Origin: Enoplolaimus lenunculus
Lineage: Eukaryota > Nematoda > Enoplea > Enoplida > Thoracostomopsidae
NCBI GenBank assembly: GCA_030248215.1
Contig: JASANG010003890.1
Location: 62,001 to 126,000, forward strand
Direction: 5' to 3'
Length of the DNA stretch: 64,000 nucleotides
Part shown: positions 19,396-32,140 of the stretch, in pieces
Layout of the letters: each line of letters opens with the position of its first letter
How positions within the stretch are numbered: position 1 is the first letter of the stretch
Program-made: the position numbers and the translations under genes
Notes under the pieces: generated by a model
What the model was told of the DNA's origin: nothing
The model's input: only the letters and a program-made list of their open reading frames with translations
Databases searched by the model: none

Positions 19396-21352
19396 CAAAC
19401 ATGAAGCTATCATTACTTTAGCTTTTTTGCCGCACAATGCGTTATTAACGTTGTATAAAAATCAGCAACAAATAACAATATTTGGTGTTTTTTCGCTTAA
19501 AAAATCATTACAAATTAGAGTCTAATGGCCAGTATCGGATTCTTACAATTTTCTACCCAAAAATTACAGCAGCATCATAGTGATTGCAAGCAAGGCGTTG
19601 TCTCTAACACCGATAGGCATTTAAACCAAGGTATTTAAACAAAAAATACCAATTTCAGCTGTTGCTTGCATATGGAACCTCGACAGCGAAGGCATATACG
19701 GGGTTATGGTCATTTCCGAAATATCTACAGAGGCCAAAAATACCACGTTTAACAAATTTAAATATTTCTATAAAAGCTGAAACGCTTTCGTTCACATGTG
19801 AGTGCTCGGATACTCAGCCAAACTGTAAACCAACCTAAGCCAGTTTGTGCGTTTACTGCACAATTTTGCACTGCGTTGCGTTACGTTATACTGCAAAACA
19901 ACATTTTGCACTTTATTACGCTAAAACTGCATCGTTGCCGCAATTAATATGTCTTCAGGCGACAATTTTTGACGGATTTTTAAGAAGTCAGGCAAATATA
20001 GTTTTAGAAATATATATACAAACTGACACACATTTTTATCAAATTACACGTAAGCTTTATTGTTTGCAATTATTTTTAACGATCAAATATATAGGCCAAC
20101 GTCTGGAAGTGTCGAGAGAAAAAACACACGGCGGTGTGATAGAGCGAATATATTCTCCCGGTCGACATTTTCACAAAATTTGACCGGATATATAATAATC
20201 TGAATTTTTAGAGGTTGTAAAATTGGATTTCGGTCGATAATACCGTGTCTATATGAAATACTGACCACACTGCTGACAAACACGCATAAAACAGCTAATA
20301 GCAAGTAAATGGGTGAAATACGAGGTTAGTCTAATCAATTTTTAACGTCGAGGTTTTGTTCGTTGGCCCTACTGTGGGCGCCAATCCTGAGCGAGGTGTG
20401 GAAGTCACTGACCCCCCAGCTTATGAGTATAAAACATGATATGCGTTGATGACCCGTCCACTGTTGAAAGGTAAAAAGGTGACGGGATTAAGAGTATCCA
20501 ACATGTCTGACAGACTCATTACGCGATATAAATGCGATTTTAGTGGTAAAAAGTTACCTGGTAAATTTTTTTGTCAAAGTGAAGTCAACATTTAGCAAAA
20601 TACAGACGCTGTTTTCGCATAAACTTTATAGTTCGTTCTAACAAATTGTAGCTCGATCAACCATCGCTTCTTGGAAAGTGTGAACATTCGTAAATTACTG
20701 AATTAACACCCTCATCTTTGAAAACAGATTGGCACCAATGGGCCATATTCCATAGCGGCGGAGGTACAGAATTTGAACTTCCCTAGGAATTTAATAAAAC
20801 GTAGGGGTGCTATTTTTAAGGCTGCGGGACCTTAGTTCAAACGTTACGACCCTTTAACTTTGGTCGATTTGCTATTTAAAACGTGCAAACATGCACAACC
20901 ACCTGCCCAATTTGAACACAAAATAAACATGGTAAAGTTTATATTTTATAAACATGTGACTGATAGGTTCGTCATCTTCAAATCTGTTAGTATTTGAACT
21001 ACAATTCCGGGGACTATAAGTTCTGTACCGCTGGTTATGTACTCATAAAACGAATACCGCTAAACTCAGCTCGTCGTGATCTATAGGACAAGTCACTTTT
21101 CATTTAATTCCTTGGAAGTTGCAAATCTACATTGCTGTCAATTTTATTCGTTAGCGCAATTTGACCCCCCTTCATAAATGGGGTCTGGTGCGGCATAAAC
21201 GCAACGCGTCCTGGGTACATTTTTACGAGCAGAAAATGTCGAGTTGCTCAATTGAATCTAAACGATTGATCATCAATTGTTGCTATTACAACTCTCGTAC
21301 AAATAAGAATGATTATGAAATGTGTCTGTCGTAAACTAACCTTACCAAAGCT
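19396..21352. other. no recognisable feature
   Basis: This stretch is AT-rich and shows no conserved protein similarity, no clear splice-bounded exon and no repeat family I recognise. The open frames at 19845-20304 look random. Confidence 0.5.
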
Positions 21353-21609
21353 GACCCATATAAAGATCAAGGGCTTAACGTTTTTCTGTGGGACTGCAAT
21401 AGAGTAAGCGTAAGCTTTATGCTAATTTTCTTGCTTGGCTTAAGCTTAGGCTTAAGCTTAGTAATATGCTCATTCTTATGCTTAGGCTTAAGCTTAGTAA
21501 TATGTTCATTCTCACGCTTAGACTTAGGCTTAGTAATATGCTCATTCTTACGCTTAGGCTTAGGAATATGCTTATAATACTGTACCTCCCTTGAAGTTTA
21601 CATCGGCCC
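21353..21609. mobile_element. CCTAAG-array MITE, class A
   Basis: It starts GACCCATATAAAGATCAAGGG and ends CTTGAAGTTTACATCGGCC. The interior has TTAGGC and TTAAGC runs with AATATGCTCATTCTTACG spacers. The flanks (ccaaagct and cctaaagc) could be a slipped octamer duplication. From 21610 to 22704 nothing is recognised. Confidence 0.82.
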
Positions 21610-22704
21610 CTAAAGCATAAGGTGTACTTCAAAATATGTTGCTCTATTAGTGTTTCTAAAAAAGCGATTGCAGTATAAACTTGCAGAAACAGCAAGTATC
21701 TTACCTTTAGCTGCTTAAATTAGAAAATCAAGATCACTCAAAACTAAAAATATTCGAAACTTGATAAATAGATTAACTATGGCAATTATAGCAGATGGTT
21801 TATTGTCAGCTCAATATACATGGGGGGCAGAGCAAACACTGTTAGGTCGATATATGTAAATTTGACATGACTTAGGCTATAACCTTTTTTTATGATGATC
21901 AAATGGTTATCCTACCACGGATGTGCTCAGCGGACATCCTGTGGACCAACCGGTACGCCAGAAAACCGCACGACACCGCTTGAAACCGCGTTCGTTCAGT
22001 TTCTATTCAGTATTACGCAAAATGTGTGTTTTTTAACATATTAACGGGATTTCGAAGTTTAAAATTGAAAACATTCGGTTAATCTTGTGGAGAAAATATG
22101 AATCGTGTGAGAAAATATGTCACACAAAAACCGATTGTAAAAATACGTCTTACTTAAAATTTCACATGAAAAAAAGAGAAAATTTCACATGAGAAAAAAA
22201 TAACGATAAATATAATTTCGACGTAAATCAGATTGCTATGAGGTATATATTAAAATGAAGGTGGCTAAGCAAAAAGCAAAATAAAATTTGAACTCTCACA
22301 ATATTTAAAAACCAAACGATGGGTGGTGTTTTTTCAGTGAATATGTGAAATTAGCGACAACACAGGTCGTCAATGAAGTTAACAACAGTGTGTAGCAGCC
22401 GCAAAATTATATAACAAACTCATTGATCGCTCAACGTTAATTAATTTTAGTTTTCAGGCAAAATATTAATGTAATTGATTTTGACGTTACGGTCAGACTG
22501 ATATATAAGTTTAGAAATGATTACGGATACAAATTAATAATTGTTAGCACTTGAAAATGCAAGCATATAACCATCGAAGCCATTCCGTATAACAGGACTC
22601 GGGATCAAAATTTTGTACAAAGTAAATTTTAATATTTAAAATTGCGGTCCGCCGCTCGCTAGGTTTGGTCACTATTTATCCATCGTCTTCTTTGTTCTGT
22701 TTAG

Positions 22705-23052
22705 CAGGGTGTAACCGGATATCCGTTTCCGGTCAAAATCTGTGTCAGTTTCCGTTTCCGTTATAGAAATAACGGAAATTCTGTTGTTTTTAAGGTCAAA
22801 ATTAATAGTTATAAATCACGAATAATCTCGCAATTTCTGGGTTACAGATATGCTGCAGTTGTTTGAAATGAAATAAAAATAATACGAAATTCATCCAAAA
22901 TTTTAAAAATTTCTACGCGTCTTTTTTGAAATACCGGTTACTATTTGGACGTCTCTCAATTGTAATGGCAGAAAAGTAAAACGTTTTTGAAACTTTTATA
23001 CTTCAATATCCGTGTTCCGTTTCCGTTATTTTTACTATCCGTTTACACCATG
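22705..23052. mobile_element. hAT-like non-autonomous element, exact 8-bp duplication
   Basis: It starts CAGGGTGTAACCGGATATCC and ends TATCCGTTTACACCATG, flanked by exact copies of ctgtttag (22697-22704 and 23053-23060). TTTCCGTT runs occur near both ends. Relatives lie at 35389-35693 and 50065-50424. Confidence 0.88.
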
Positions 23053-23232
23053 CTGTTTAGTAAAAATATCAATTTTGCTCTACGGTTTTTGGCAATTTCA
23101 AAATGTTTAAAATCTTAAGACGCACAAATAAAGCAATAAAATACAAACTCAGTAAAAGTTTTGGCTAAAAAATGAAATTAAAATCAGGTTAAAACAATCG
23201 CAAACGAAATATTCGTAAACAATATTGTACCT

Positions 23233-23404
23233 AAACTAGAAAAAATTGCTCAGCACTTGAGCAGCATGGAAATATGCTTCATATTCCTATTAAAAGGACA
23301 GTAACTAGACCAGCACATTCGTTCGATGTAACCTGGAAAAATATTAAGAAACAATGGCGTCCAAAATCATGTTGACTATTAATTCTTCTGAAACATATTG
23401 CGGA
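23233..23404 (+). pseudogene. inverted partial copy of a terminal exon
   Basis: 172 bp that repeat 23909-24080 in inverted orientation with only three mismatches by eye. It lacks the exon's 5' part and acceptor, but keeps the codons for IPIKRTVTRPAHSFDVTW and the stop. Most likely a recent inverted duplication; together the two arms form a potential long hairpin with a 504-bp loop. Confidence 0.7.
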
Positions 23405-23937
23405 CAGTAAATCTATTTTTATGTTGAAAGTTTTTCGCAGATTTATTAGATATTTTAAGAAATTTCTTAGATAATGGCAGGGTTACAGAGACATGGCTGA
23501 AGTATAGCGATCTTTGCTTTTGCCAGATTAGTCGATGCTGCCAGAATACGGTGAGAATTTTGAGCCTCTAGTCGTGACTATGCAGTGAAACAAATAACTC
23601 GGTAGACCTGTAAACTTGTTTGTTTGTCGCTAAGGTTAAAAGTCGGCTAAAGTCAAGAGTCGCTTTTAACGCATCAATTGCGAGTCATTTTGTGACAACC
23701 CCTTGTTTGAGAAAGTATCTAAAACAAAATTGGTCATCAATACTCTAACTCACCAATTATGTCGCCATACAGTGTTCTTATGAAATTCAATTAACTATGT
23801 TAATAGAGAGCCAGAGGTGAGTTTAGTACGTTCTTGTAGAAAACTTCAATACACATTTTAAGCAAAACATTTGTTTCTTGCAAAAAGAAAATTACAGAAA
23901 TTCTGCTATCCGCAATATGTTTCAGAAGAATTAATAG

Positions 23938-24115
23938 TCAACATGACTTTGGACGCCATTGTTTCTTAATATTATTCCAGGTTACATCGAACGAATGTGC
24001 TGGTCTAGTTACTGTCCTTTTAATAGGAATATGAAGCATATTTCCATGCTGCTCAAGTGCTGAGCAATTTTTTCTAGTTTCAACCGCTTTACCAAGCTGC
24101 TGTATATCCATCAAT
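23938..24115 (-). CDS. terminal coding exon of an unrecognised gene
   Basis: A strong acceptor (TTTTCATTGTTCAG) precedes a frame reading MDIQQLGKAVETRKNCSALE, then HGNMLHIPIKRTVTRPAHSF, DVTWNNIKKQWRPKSC and stop. I do not recognise the family. The basic, Trp-containing tail and clean acceptor look like genuine coding sequence. Upstream exons would lie to the right, beyond the minisatellite, and were not identified. Its 3' three-quarters are duplicated in inverse at 23233-23404, which could produce antisense or hairpin RNA. Confidence 0.45.
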
Positions 24116-24229
24116 CTGAACAATGAAAAATGAGAAAACTGATTAAACTAAATACAGAGTTTCATTAAATTGTTTGCATGACAGAAACTTTTATCCTGAC
24201 AACAAGCGCCTAACCAACGTATTTGTATA

Positions 24230-25995
24230 AAACCAACCATTGGGGCGAAACAACCAAGGGGTGACATTGTTCGTTGGGTAAACCAACCGTTGGGGTGAAG
24301 CCAACCATTGGGCTGAAACCAACCGTTGGAGTGAAACCAACCGTTAAACCAGCCGGTGGAGTGAAACCAAGCGTTGGGGTGAAACCAACCGTTGGGGTGA
24401 AACCAACCGTTAAACCAGCCGGTGGAGTGAAACCAAGCGTTGGGGTGAAACCAACCGTTGGGGTGAAACCAACCGTTGGGGTGAAACCAACCATTGGGGT
24501 GAAACCAACCGTTGGGGTGAAACCAACTGTTAGGGTGAAACCAACCCTTGTGGTGAAACTAACCGTTCCGGTGAAACCAACCGTTGGGGTAAAACTAATC
24601 GTTGGGGTGAAACCAACCGTTGGGGTGAAACCAACCGTTGGGGTGAAACCAACCGTTGGGGTGAAACCAACCGTTGGGGTGAAACCAACCATTGGGGTGA
24701 AACCAACCGTTGGGGTGAAGGGTGAAACCAACCCTTGGGGTGAAACTAACCGTTCCGGTGAAACCAACCGTTGGGGTAAAACTAATCGTTGGGGTGAAAC
24801 CAACCGAGCGGGTGAAACCAACCGTTGGGGTAAGACTAATCGTTGGGGTGAAACCAACCCTTGGGGTGAAACTAACCGTTCCGGTGAAACCAACCGTTGG
24901 GGTAAGACTAATCGTTGGGGTGAAACCAACCGTTGGGGTAAGACTAATCGTTGGGGTGAAACCAACCGTTGGGGTAAAACCAATCGTTGGGGTGAAACCA
25001 ACCGTTGGGGTGAAACCAACCGTTGGGGTGAAACCAACCGTTGGGGTGAAACTAACCGTTGCGGTGAAACCAACCGTTGGGGTAAAACCAATCGTTGGGG
25101 TGAAACCAACCGTTGGGGTGAAACCAACCGTTGGGGTGAAACCAACCATTGGGGTGAAACCAACCGTTGGGGTGAAACCAACTGTTAGGGTGAAACCAAC
25201 CCTTGTGGTGAAACTAACCGTTCCGGTGAAACCAACCGTTGGGGTAAAACTAATCGTTGGGGTGAAACCAACCGTTGGGGTGAAACCAAACCGTTGGGGT
25301 GAAACCAACCGTTGGGGTGAAACCAACCGTTGGGGTGAAACCAACCGTGCGGGTGAAACCAACCGAGCGGGTGAAACCAACCGTTGGGGTGAAACTAACC
25401 GTTGCGGTGAAACCAACCGTTGGGGTAAAACCAATCGTTGGGGTGAAACCAACCGTTGGGGTGAAACCAGCCGTTGGGGTGAAACCAACCGTTGGAGAGA
25501 AACCGACTGTTGGAGTGAAAGCAACCGTTGAGGTGAAAGCAACCGTTGGGGTGAAACCGACTGTTGAGGTGAAACCAACCGTTGGGGTGAAACCGACTGT
25601 TGGGGTGAAACCAATCGTTGGGGTGAAACCGACTGTTGGGGTGAAACCAACCGTTGGGGTGAAACCGACTGTTGGGGTGAAACCAATCGTTGGGGTGAAA
25701 CCGACTGTTGGGGTGAAACCAACAGTTGGGGTGAAACCGACTGTTGGGGTGAAACCAACCGTTGGGGTGAAACCGACTGTTGGGGTGAAACCAATCGTTG
25801 GGGTGAAACCGACTGTTGGGGTGAAACCAACCGTTGCGGTGAAACCGACTGTTGGGGTGAAACCAACAGTTGGGGTGAAACCGACTGTTGGGGTGAAACC
25901 AACCGTTGGGGTGAAACCGATGTTGGGGTGAAACCAACCGTTGGGGTGACCGACAGTTGGGGTGAAACAAACCGTTGGGATGAAACCAACCGCAA
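24230..25995. repeat. 18-bp minisatellite with higher-order structure
   Basis: About 97 units of CGTTGGGGTGAAACCAAC. Because 18 is a multiple of three and the unit lacks stops, several frames on both strands stay open for 190-466 codons (VGVKPT, VGFTPT, RLVSPQ periodicity). These are not evidence of a protein. At 25540-25930 the unit alternates with a CGACTGTTGGGGTGAAAC variant, giving a 36-bp dimer. A block at about 24481-24600 recurs at about 25131-25260, so larger segments have also been copied. Confidence 0.95.
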
Positions 25996-26734
25996 GCTCT
26001 ATAAAGTGGTGAAAATTATAACCGAAAAATTACATAGCTAAACGGGAAAAAAGTGCTGAACCAAAATGGCAAATTTCGTGCACTTTCTGTAACGAGTTTT
26101 TTGATCGTAACTACTGAAGGCCACGCTCTTTTGGCAAATCTTTTGGCACAGATATTTCCGACGGACCAGTGTACCAGTGTACAAAATTTAAACGAAATAG
26201 GTCTGCCATTACTTGAGTACCAACATGCAAACTAAACTGAAAATACGCACTTGAGAAGCGCGAACCATATATATGAACATTATCGTGTTCATATGATTAT
26301 GTTAGTTTAACAGCGGCTGTAACCGCTGTCAACTCAGCCGACATTGTAAAAACCTTTGAGTTGCAACAAAGTAAAGCCTAAGACCAGGAAATGTTGTGAA
26401 AAACGACCGACAGACGCAGCTGAGAACGCTCTATAGGACAAAGTTACTAGCGTAGAAGAATAAAAAATTCACTATATAAAGCAAATTTTCGCCAAAGATT
26501 TCGCTAACAATTTTCCAAAAAATAGCTCAAAGCTTAGCACCACGAAATATGCCATATAAAGCAAAAAAACACGGCAACCTTTTGAGCTCACCGGCCAGCT
26601 TATAACTTTTAGAACAAAAGTATAATAAAGAATATCCGTGATTTCAAATATGTTGTGAAAAATGCTGTGTTTAGACGCAATAACTTTTTCGAGTATATCG
26701 ACCAATTATTTGACTATTTCGGTGCCGGCAGTGT

Positions 26735-26880
26735 GCTTACAGGTACGTTATGCCGGAGCCAGAAATTTCAGACCAGTCACACGCGCAATACAGGACTGAG
26801 TGAAACCTCACGCAAGTGAAGCGAGCGAAAAGCCAAACGCAATTTAAATACTAAATCTTAATACAAAATTTTAATTTTGT
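26735..26880. repeat. degraded family J element
   Basis: It contains GTGCCGGCAGTGTGC, ATGCCGGAGCCAGAAATTTC and AAGCGAGCGAAAAGCCAAAC, recalling the family J interior. The ends are not recognisable. From 25996 to 26734 and 26881 to 27255 I see nothing clear. Confidence 0.4.
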
Positions 26881-27261
26881 GTACGAAATATTCGATTCGG
26901 CCTGTGATAGCTATAAACGTGAATGCTTCAGTTGACTTGAATTCTCAAGTAAACTCTCGTGTAGTATTAGAGCTGTCCCGGGGCCGAGGCCGAAATAGTA
27001 GACAATTTATGAACATTTTTAACTGTTTCACTCGTATCCCATTGTTGTCTATAAAAATTCAAACAGTGATTTTAATATCAGCTCTATGATTTCGAAAACA
27101 GCATCGTACGTCACGCTGACACTTTAAGCGATTTATCTCGCTTTCTATACGTGTGAATATGTAGTTTTCGAGCGTTTTTATACACATTGGTTTTTATTAT
27201 AGCATGTAATAATTTTAACCTGGGCTCCGGCTTCGGCAAAAATCCTGGCCCCGGAACAGCT

Positions 27262-27345
27262 CTAATATATATATCGATATATTATATATATACACATATA
27301 TCTATATATATATACATATATATCTATATATATTACAACGATGGA
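27262..27345. repeat. TA-rich microsatellite
   Basis: Imperfect TATATA and TATATACA/TATATCTA units over about 80 bp. Confidence 0.9.
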
Positions 27346-28178
27346 CATTATAACCGTCATATTAGTTACACATAGTGAATGCCAAGGGTACTGTCATTTG
27401 AATATCAAAAAATGGTGCATATTGCTCTGAATGTTCAGTTTTGGTTGCAGGTCTCTGATGAAGATCGATTCCAGGATATGGAAGCCAAAATTGGTTGTGA
27501 TTTTTGAAGACGATTTTGGTGCTGAAGAAATAACAACAAAACGAAATACTCCAAAACACAAGTACACCGTCATACATTTCTATACTCGAGGCGATAATTT
27601 TTCGAAACGAATCAACAAAAAAACAATTTTCCTCCTCAATTTGTGGTGCATTCTCGTTGAAATCAATGCATATTTTAAAACGAACAAAAAATATCCATTT
27701 TTAAACAGAAAACAAACTCTGTCATTTTGACAGCGCAGCTGGCCTTGGACAAAGGTTTACTGTGTCCATTCAAAGATGTGCCCACCACACCATCTCACAC
27801 CATTAATATTTTATTTTATTTTTTTAGTCTCATGATTTGTTTGCGTACGTACAAAATCGTTCGTTCAAATACAAGAGTATTTCAAAATTTACTCGACAAC
27901 AAAACTTATAAACACACAAATTTTGTATTTGAATGGCATTGAAATTAAAAAAATATATAAATAATCAACAGTGATTTGCAGTTGAAATATAATAATATAG
28001 TTTCGGTTCATTTAATACTGACTTTTTTAGCATAGCCTTCGTTTTAAAGATAACCACATACTTGAGAAAATGGTTGCACAAGTTTTTGTAGCGCTTTACT
28101 GTTCTAAAAGCAAGTGACGGTAGCAGATCAAGAAGGTTGCCAGTATTTTCTCTCAATATATTGCATACTTTTAAAATC

Positions 28179-28367
28179 CAGGGTCAGAGCAGCCACAATC
28201 CATAGCCCCCCCCCTGCACCCCTAATGGGGCGCCCACCCTAACCGATTGAACAAAAACGCCGAAGTTTTAAAATGTGTCTGGCTTCTCGTCGCTCGCGAG
28301 CTTGGGGCCCCCACCCTGGAGTTTGGAGGGAACCCCCGCGCCTTCATCCCTGTCTGCTCCAGCACTG
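28179..28367. mobile_element. family J hAT-like element, copy 2
   Basis: It starts CAGGGTCAGAGCAG and ends GTCTGCTCCAGCACTG, flanked by ttaaaatc and ttaaaacc (seven of eight). The interior is in the opposite orientation to copy 1. The interval 27346-28178 has only short open frames I cannot support. Confidence 0.75.
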
Positions 28368-28448
28368 TTAAAACCTGACATGATAATGCTAAAATAATCA
28401 GTGTCCAGTTAAATATAAAATCAAACTTTGATAGTTGTTATCTTGGTG

Positions 28449-29215
28449 TTGTCGGAAAAATCAGACTCCCGTCCAAAGTTTCCTACGAAAAATCGATCCC
28501 GAAAATCTGTGAATTTCACAAAACATTAGACTTAGGGAAAATCGGGCCCTTAAAATTTATCAATTTCACGAAAAATTAGATTTAAGAAAAATCACACACC
28601 CAAAATTTGTGAATTTTAGAAAAATTACAATTTTCGCCTAATTTTTCCTACAAAAAATGAATTCGTACTCGCGATTTGAAGAAAAATTGAACTTTGTTAG
28701 AAATTTGGTTTCGGCCTAAACTTATATAAATATGAGTGCTACACATGTAGATTTTACTCCGATTTAAACACGGATGCGCTCCAAAGGATTTCTCATTTCG
28801 ACAACGATGGAAACGTAGCAGTAAACTGTAAAGGTAAAATCACCGTAAAACTTTAATATACAACTTGCAGCATCAAATTGAAATTGCAATAAATGACCAC
28901 GTCAACGGGTGGCATCTTCAATGTGTCGTTGTAGGCGAAGCGAACATGAATCAGTTTGTTCTGAAAAAACTGAAATTTAGCAACGATTACATCAGCCTGT
29001 TTACCGATTTTTTCCTATAAAAGTTAGCCGGGGGTAAATTTATAGGGTCCGATTTTTCCTAGTAACATCACACGGGGGTCTCAATTGTCGTAGTAAAAAT
29101 TCACATTCGGGGGGGTCGGATTTTTGTTGAAATACACAAATTTTGGGGGTTTGGGTTTTCATAGTAAAATTTGGACGGGGTTTGATTTTTCTGGGATCTT
29201 ATTTTATTACAACAC
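28449..29215. repeat. large imperfect inverted repeat with internal subrepeats
   Basis: The left side (about 28455-28680) repeats blocks of GAAAAATC, CCCAAAATTTGTGAATTT and ACGAAAAATTAG. The right side (about 29010-29205) carries their approximate inverses, such as AAATTTTGGGGGTTTGGGTT and AAATTTGGACGGGGTTTGAT. Probably a foldback transposon about 770 bp long. No conserved coding frame. Confidence 0.55.
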
Positions 29216-29601
29216 CGGGACGATACCCAAACCATATATTCCTTTCCGGCCATCATCGAGATTTTTATGCTTCGAATAGATTTTACGTCACTTTTTAGAC
29301 TGGTAGGGGCATTTTTACCCTATCATAGAGGCTGTCACCTCCAAGTTCCCGTACTAACGGGTTCTCATACTTAATCGCAAAAATACAGTATCAAGGATAT
29401 TTGACTTTAAAACTAAGTGTTCGGTTATACGATGCCTGGTGTGGAGGTTTGGGGGGGCGACAGTCCCCAATCCTGCTCCCCCTGAAAATCCAATGAATCA
29501 AAAATTTTCCACGTGCAGCACAAACTTTGTCTTGTAAGGAAAAGTAAGTGACTATTTCACTTGTCTCCCTCGTAAATCTGCCTGTATCGTCTACTAACAA
29601 T

Positions 29602-29774
29602 ACAGGGCCGGATCGTTTTTCGGAGGGGCTGTAACAGCCTCAGTTTAAGCTTTAGACTAATTGTTTCCTTTGGCTTAGGCTTACGCTTAGGAATAGGCTC
29701 ATCCATACGCTTAATAGACTTAGGCTTAGGAATATGCTTATACTACCGTTTCGACCCTGTTCTATACATGGGCC
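29602..29774. mobile_element. CCTAAG-array MITE, class B
   Basis: The left part ACAGGGCCGGATCGTTTTTC is slightly truncated; the right end ACCCTGTTCTATACATGGGCC is intact. The interior has a short TTAGGC run. From 29775 to 30295 nothing is recognised. Confidence 0.8.
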
Positions 29775-30295
29775 ACCCTGCTGCTGACCAGAAAGATTGG
29801 AATTCCTAATCGCTTGGATTCTTGGACCTTTTCCCTAAACCAAATCAACTGCCATCATTCGTATACGAATCCAAACACTCTCAAATACGTTTCACATTTG
29901 ACCAGCTCTGAAGTGTGAACTATAAAAGCGAGCAGCAAACTATTTCGTCTTCGTCAAATTTGAAGAATATTTTTAAAAACACAATCCGACGAGCGAGTGG
30001 CGGTCATGCTTGTCATGACGTTTGTATCCTCAGCACACGAGGAGTGAACAAAGTGGTGTATATATTTTGTATTCATTCAATTTTTACAAAAATATACAAA
30101 AAATGTTTCACATAAAAACGAACGATTGTATACGCGAGTCTACAGCAACGATTTCTGAGGCTACGAGAAAAAAATATTGAGGTCATCGCCTTTACAAACG
30201 GCGTGTATATTTCGATGACCCTCAACCAAAATTTTTTTACACCAACTTGACGACAGGCAGCGTTATATATGTTCAAATCGAGTAAAAAAAAAGTT

Positions 30296-30501
30296 GACCC
30301 ATGTAAAGATCAGAGGCGGAACGTTTTTCTGCGCGACTGCAATAGAGTAAAGGCTTTTTAACTTTAGACTAAGTTTTTGGCTTGGTTTAGGCTTAGGCTT
30401 ACGCTTAGGCTTAGGAATATGTTCATTCTTACGCTTACGCTTAGGCTTAGGCTTAGCGATATGCTTATAATACTGTTCCGCTCCTGTTCTTTACATTGGC
30501 C
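30296..30501. mobile_element. CCTAAG-array MITE, class A, exact 8-bp duplication
   Basis: It starts GACCCATGTAAAGATCAGAG and ends CTGTTCTTTACATTGGCC, flanked by exact copies of aaaaagtt (30288-30295 and 30502-30509). This copy gives the cleanest target duplication in the class. Confidence 0.92.
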
Positions 30502-30689
30502 AAAAAGTTTAACCGTTGTATTAAGTTAGCCAGGAAAAGTGTGATATTTTTGAACTCTAATAACAGCATTAGAAACACACGATTAGAATTTTACTACGAA
30601 ACAAACTATGTCACCGCTGCTCAGATCTGAAATTGAACCAGCTGGAATGCAAATACAGGGTAAATCAGCATACACCTGACACGGAAACG

Positions 30690-30950
30690 CAAGCCTGGCT
30701 CTCTGCAAACACACTCTACTTAAGATACTTTAGTTATATTTTACTCACTTTTTTAAGTATAAGTGTACTAAATATTGAGTAAATCTTTGCTTAAATAATA
30801 TAAACAAATAAAAGTACTGCTGTCATTTCCTGATTAATTAAGCAAATGTAAAGCTAAGAATTTTGTGTTTGCTTAAAGGTAAGTAAAGCTTTGCTAAGCA
30901 CCATAGTAATTAAAACTCGACACTTAATCATACTTTCTAAGCATGTTTAT
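30690..30950. repeat. degraded TTAAGTA-rich foldback repeat
   Basis: ACTTAAGATACTTTAGTTATA, TTTTAAGTATAAGTGTAC and TTGCTTAAAGGTAAGTAAAG recall the arms of the 506-858 element. The termini are not conserved. Confidence 0.4.
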
Positions 30951-31094
30951 TTACATTTATAATCTCAGTGATATATGACCTTCTGAGCGCAGCCAGGATT
31001 TTTAGTTTGGAAAAGACTACTTAAAGCATTGAAATCTATGTCAATCTCTCTCAGCTAGCATTTCGATACTACCGTAGCGACCGAAATGCAAGGG

Positions 31095-31510
31095 GGGAGA
31101 GTGATGTTTATTTGGCCTCTCCAGAGGGCACCCACCTGTTATTCGGTTACGACTGTTACTTATGTTTAACCCACGTTCCACCACCCTTCGTTACCGATGC
31201 ATATCCGGTACGGCAACTATCCGTTGAATTAAACGTTTGTTTTGTATCGAAAGCTTGACTGATAATGCAAGGTTATACTTAAAATGTACTTTCAAAGCTC
31301 AAGTATATGCTTTAAAATGTCGAACTCAACTTTGTTTGGTCCTGGATTCATTTATGCACTACAATTACAAATAACTGACATTTATGGACTCTAATTCGGG
31401 TTTAGGGACTCTACCCGCTGACGGACACTTATTAGGAGGGATACAAACTCCTATTGATTATGACCCAAAACAGGTACCTCTCTTATTAAGCCCTATTCGG
31501 GTCACTACAG
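31095..31510. mobile_element. CTGTAGTGACCC element (family I), left end worn
   Basis: The right end reads CCCTATTCGGGTCACTACAG, followed by TA. The interior shares long blocks with 47513-47799, 48095-48570 and 57793-58070 (ACTCAACTTTGTTTGGTCCTGG and TTTAGGGACTCTACCCGC). The octamer caaactcc at 31444-31451 is the unoccupied equivalent of the site filled by a class A MITE at 48339-48530. Confidence 0.7.
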
Positions 31511-32140
31511 TACCTCCCCAAAATGAATGGGTCGTGGTTTCGGTGTCCTTTCCTGCTCCTGAACATCGTCCCTTCCGTAAAATAATCCCAATCCCAAAAC
31601 TAAATCAAACGCTTCCGATAGACAAATGTTTATTTTGTTCGAAATTAACACAATATACACAAAATTCAACGAGAAACAGCATAGTAATGACTGATTTTGA
31701 CAGTAAAATTGTGTTACGTTCATGAACACAAAACGCAGTTTACAACAAGGCTGCATGCACAAATATAAATTGCAAAATATTGCACAGTTGTATGTTAACT
31801 ATTAAACGTGCGATTTTAGAAACTAAACACGCCACAAACTGCAGTGGCGTATGAGCAAATTTAGATTAATGGGGGGGGGCGGACGACGACTACCGATTGA
31901 AACAAAACGTGAAAATTAGAACTGAGACAGCGGTCATCGTAGCCTCGGTCATTTATGTACCGCTGAACGGTGACCGAGAGAGAGACATATGAATGTACAT
32001 GCGAATATAAAAATTTTAACGCCAAAATGAAATATAAGCTACGACGTGGCTTATATGAGCTCCGGTGTCGCATATACTGGAAACGGGCACTGTGCACGTA
32101 GAAAATATTCAAAAATAATTTAAAGATTCGTTTTAATTTT

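Noticed and set aside
24210-25995. Long open frames of 190-466 codons on both strands
   Set aside because: They arise from an 18-bp tandem repeat without stops. The same stretch is open in several frames on both strands, and there is no gene-like composition outside the repeat.
27431-27730. Frame following a good acceptor (TTTTGGTTGCAG)
   Set aside because: Two frames are possible after the acceptor, neither has recognisable similarity, and no donor or partner exon supports it.
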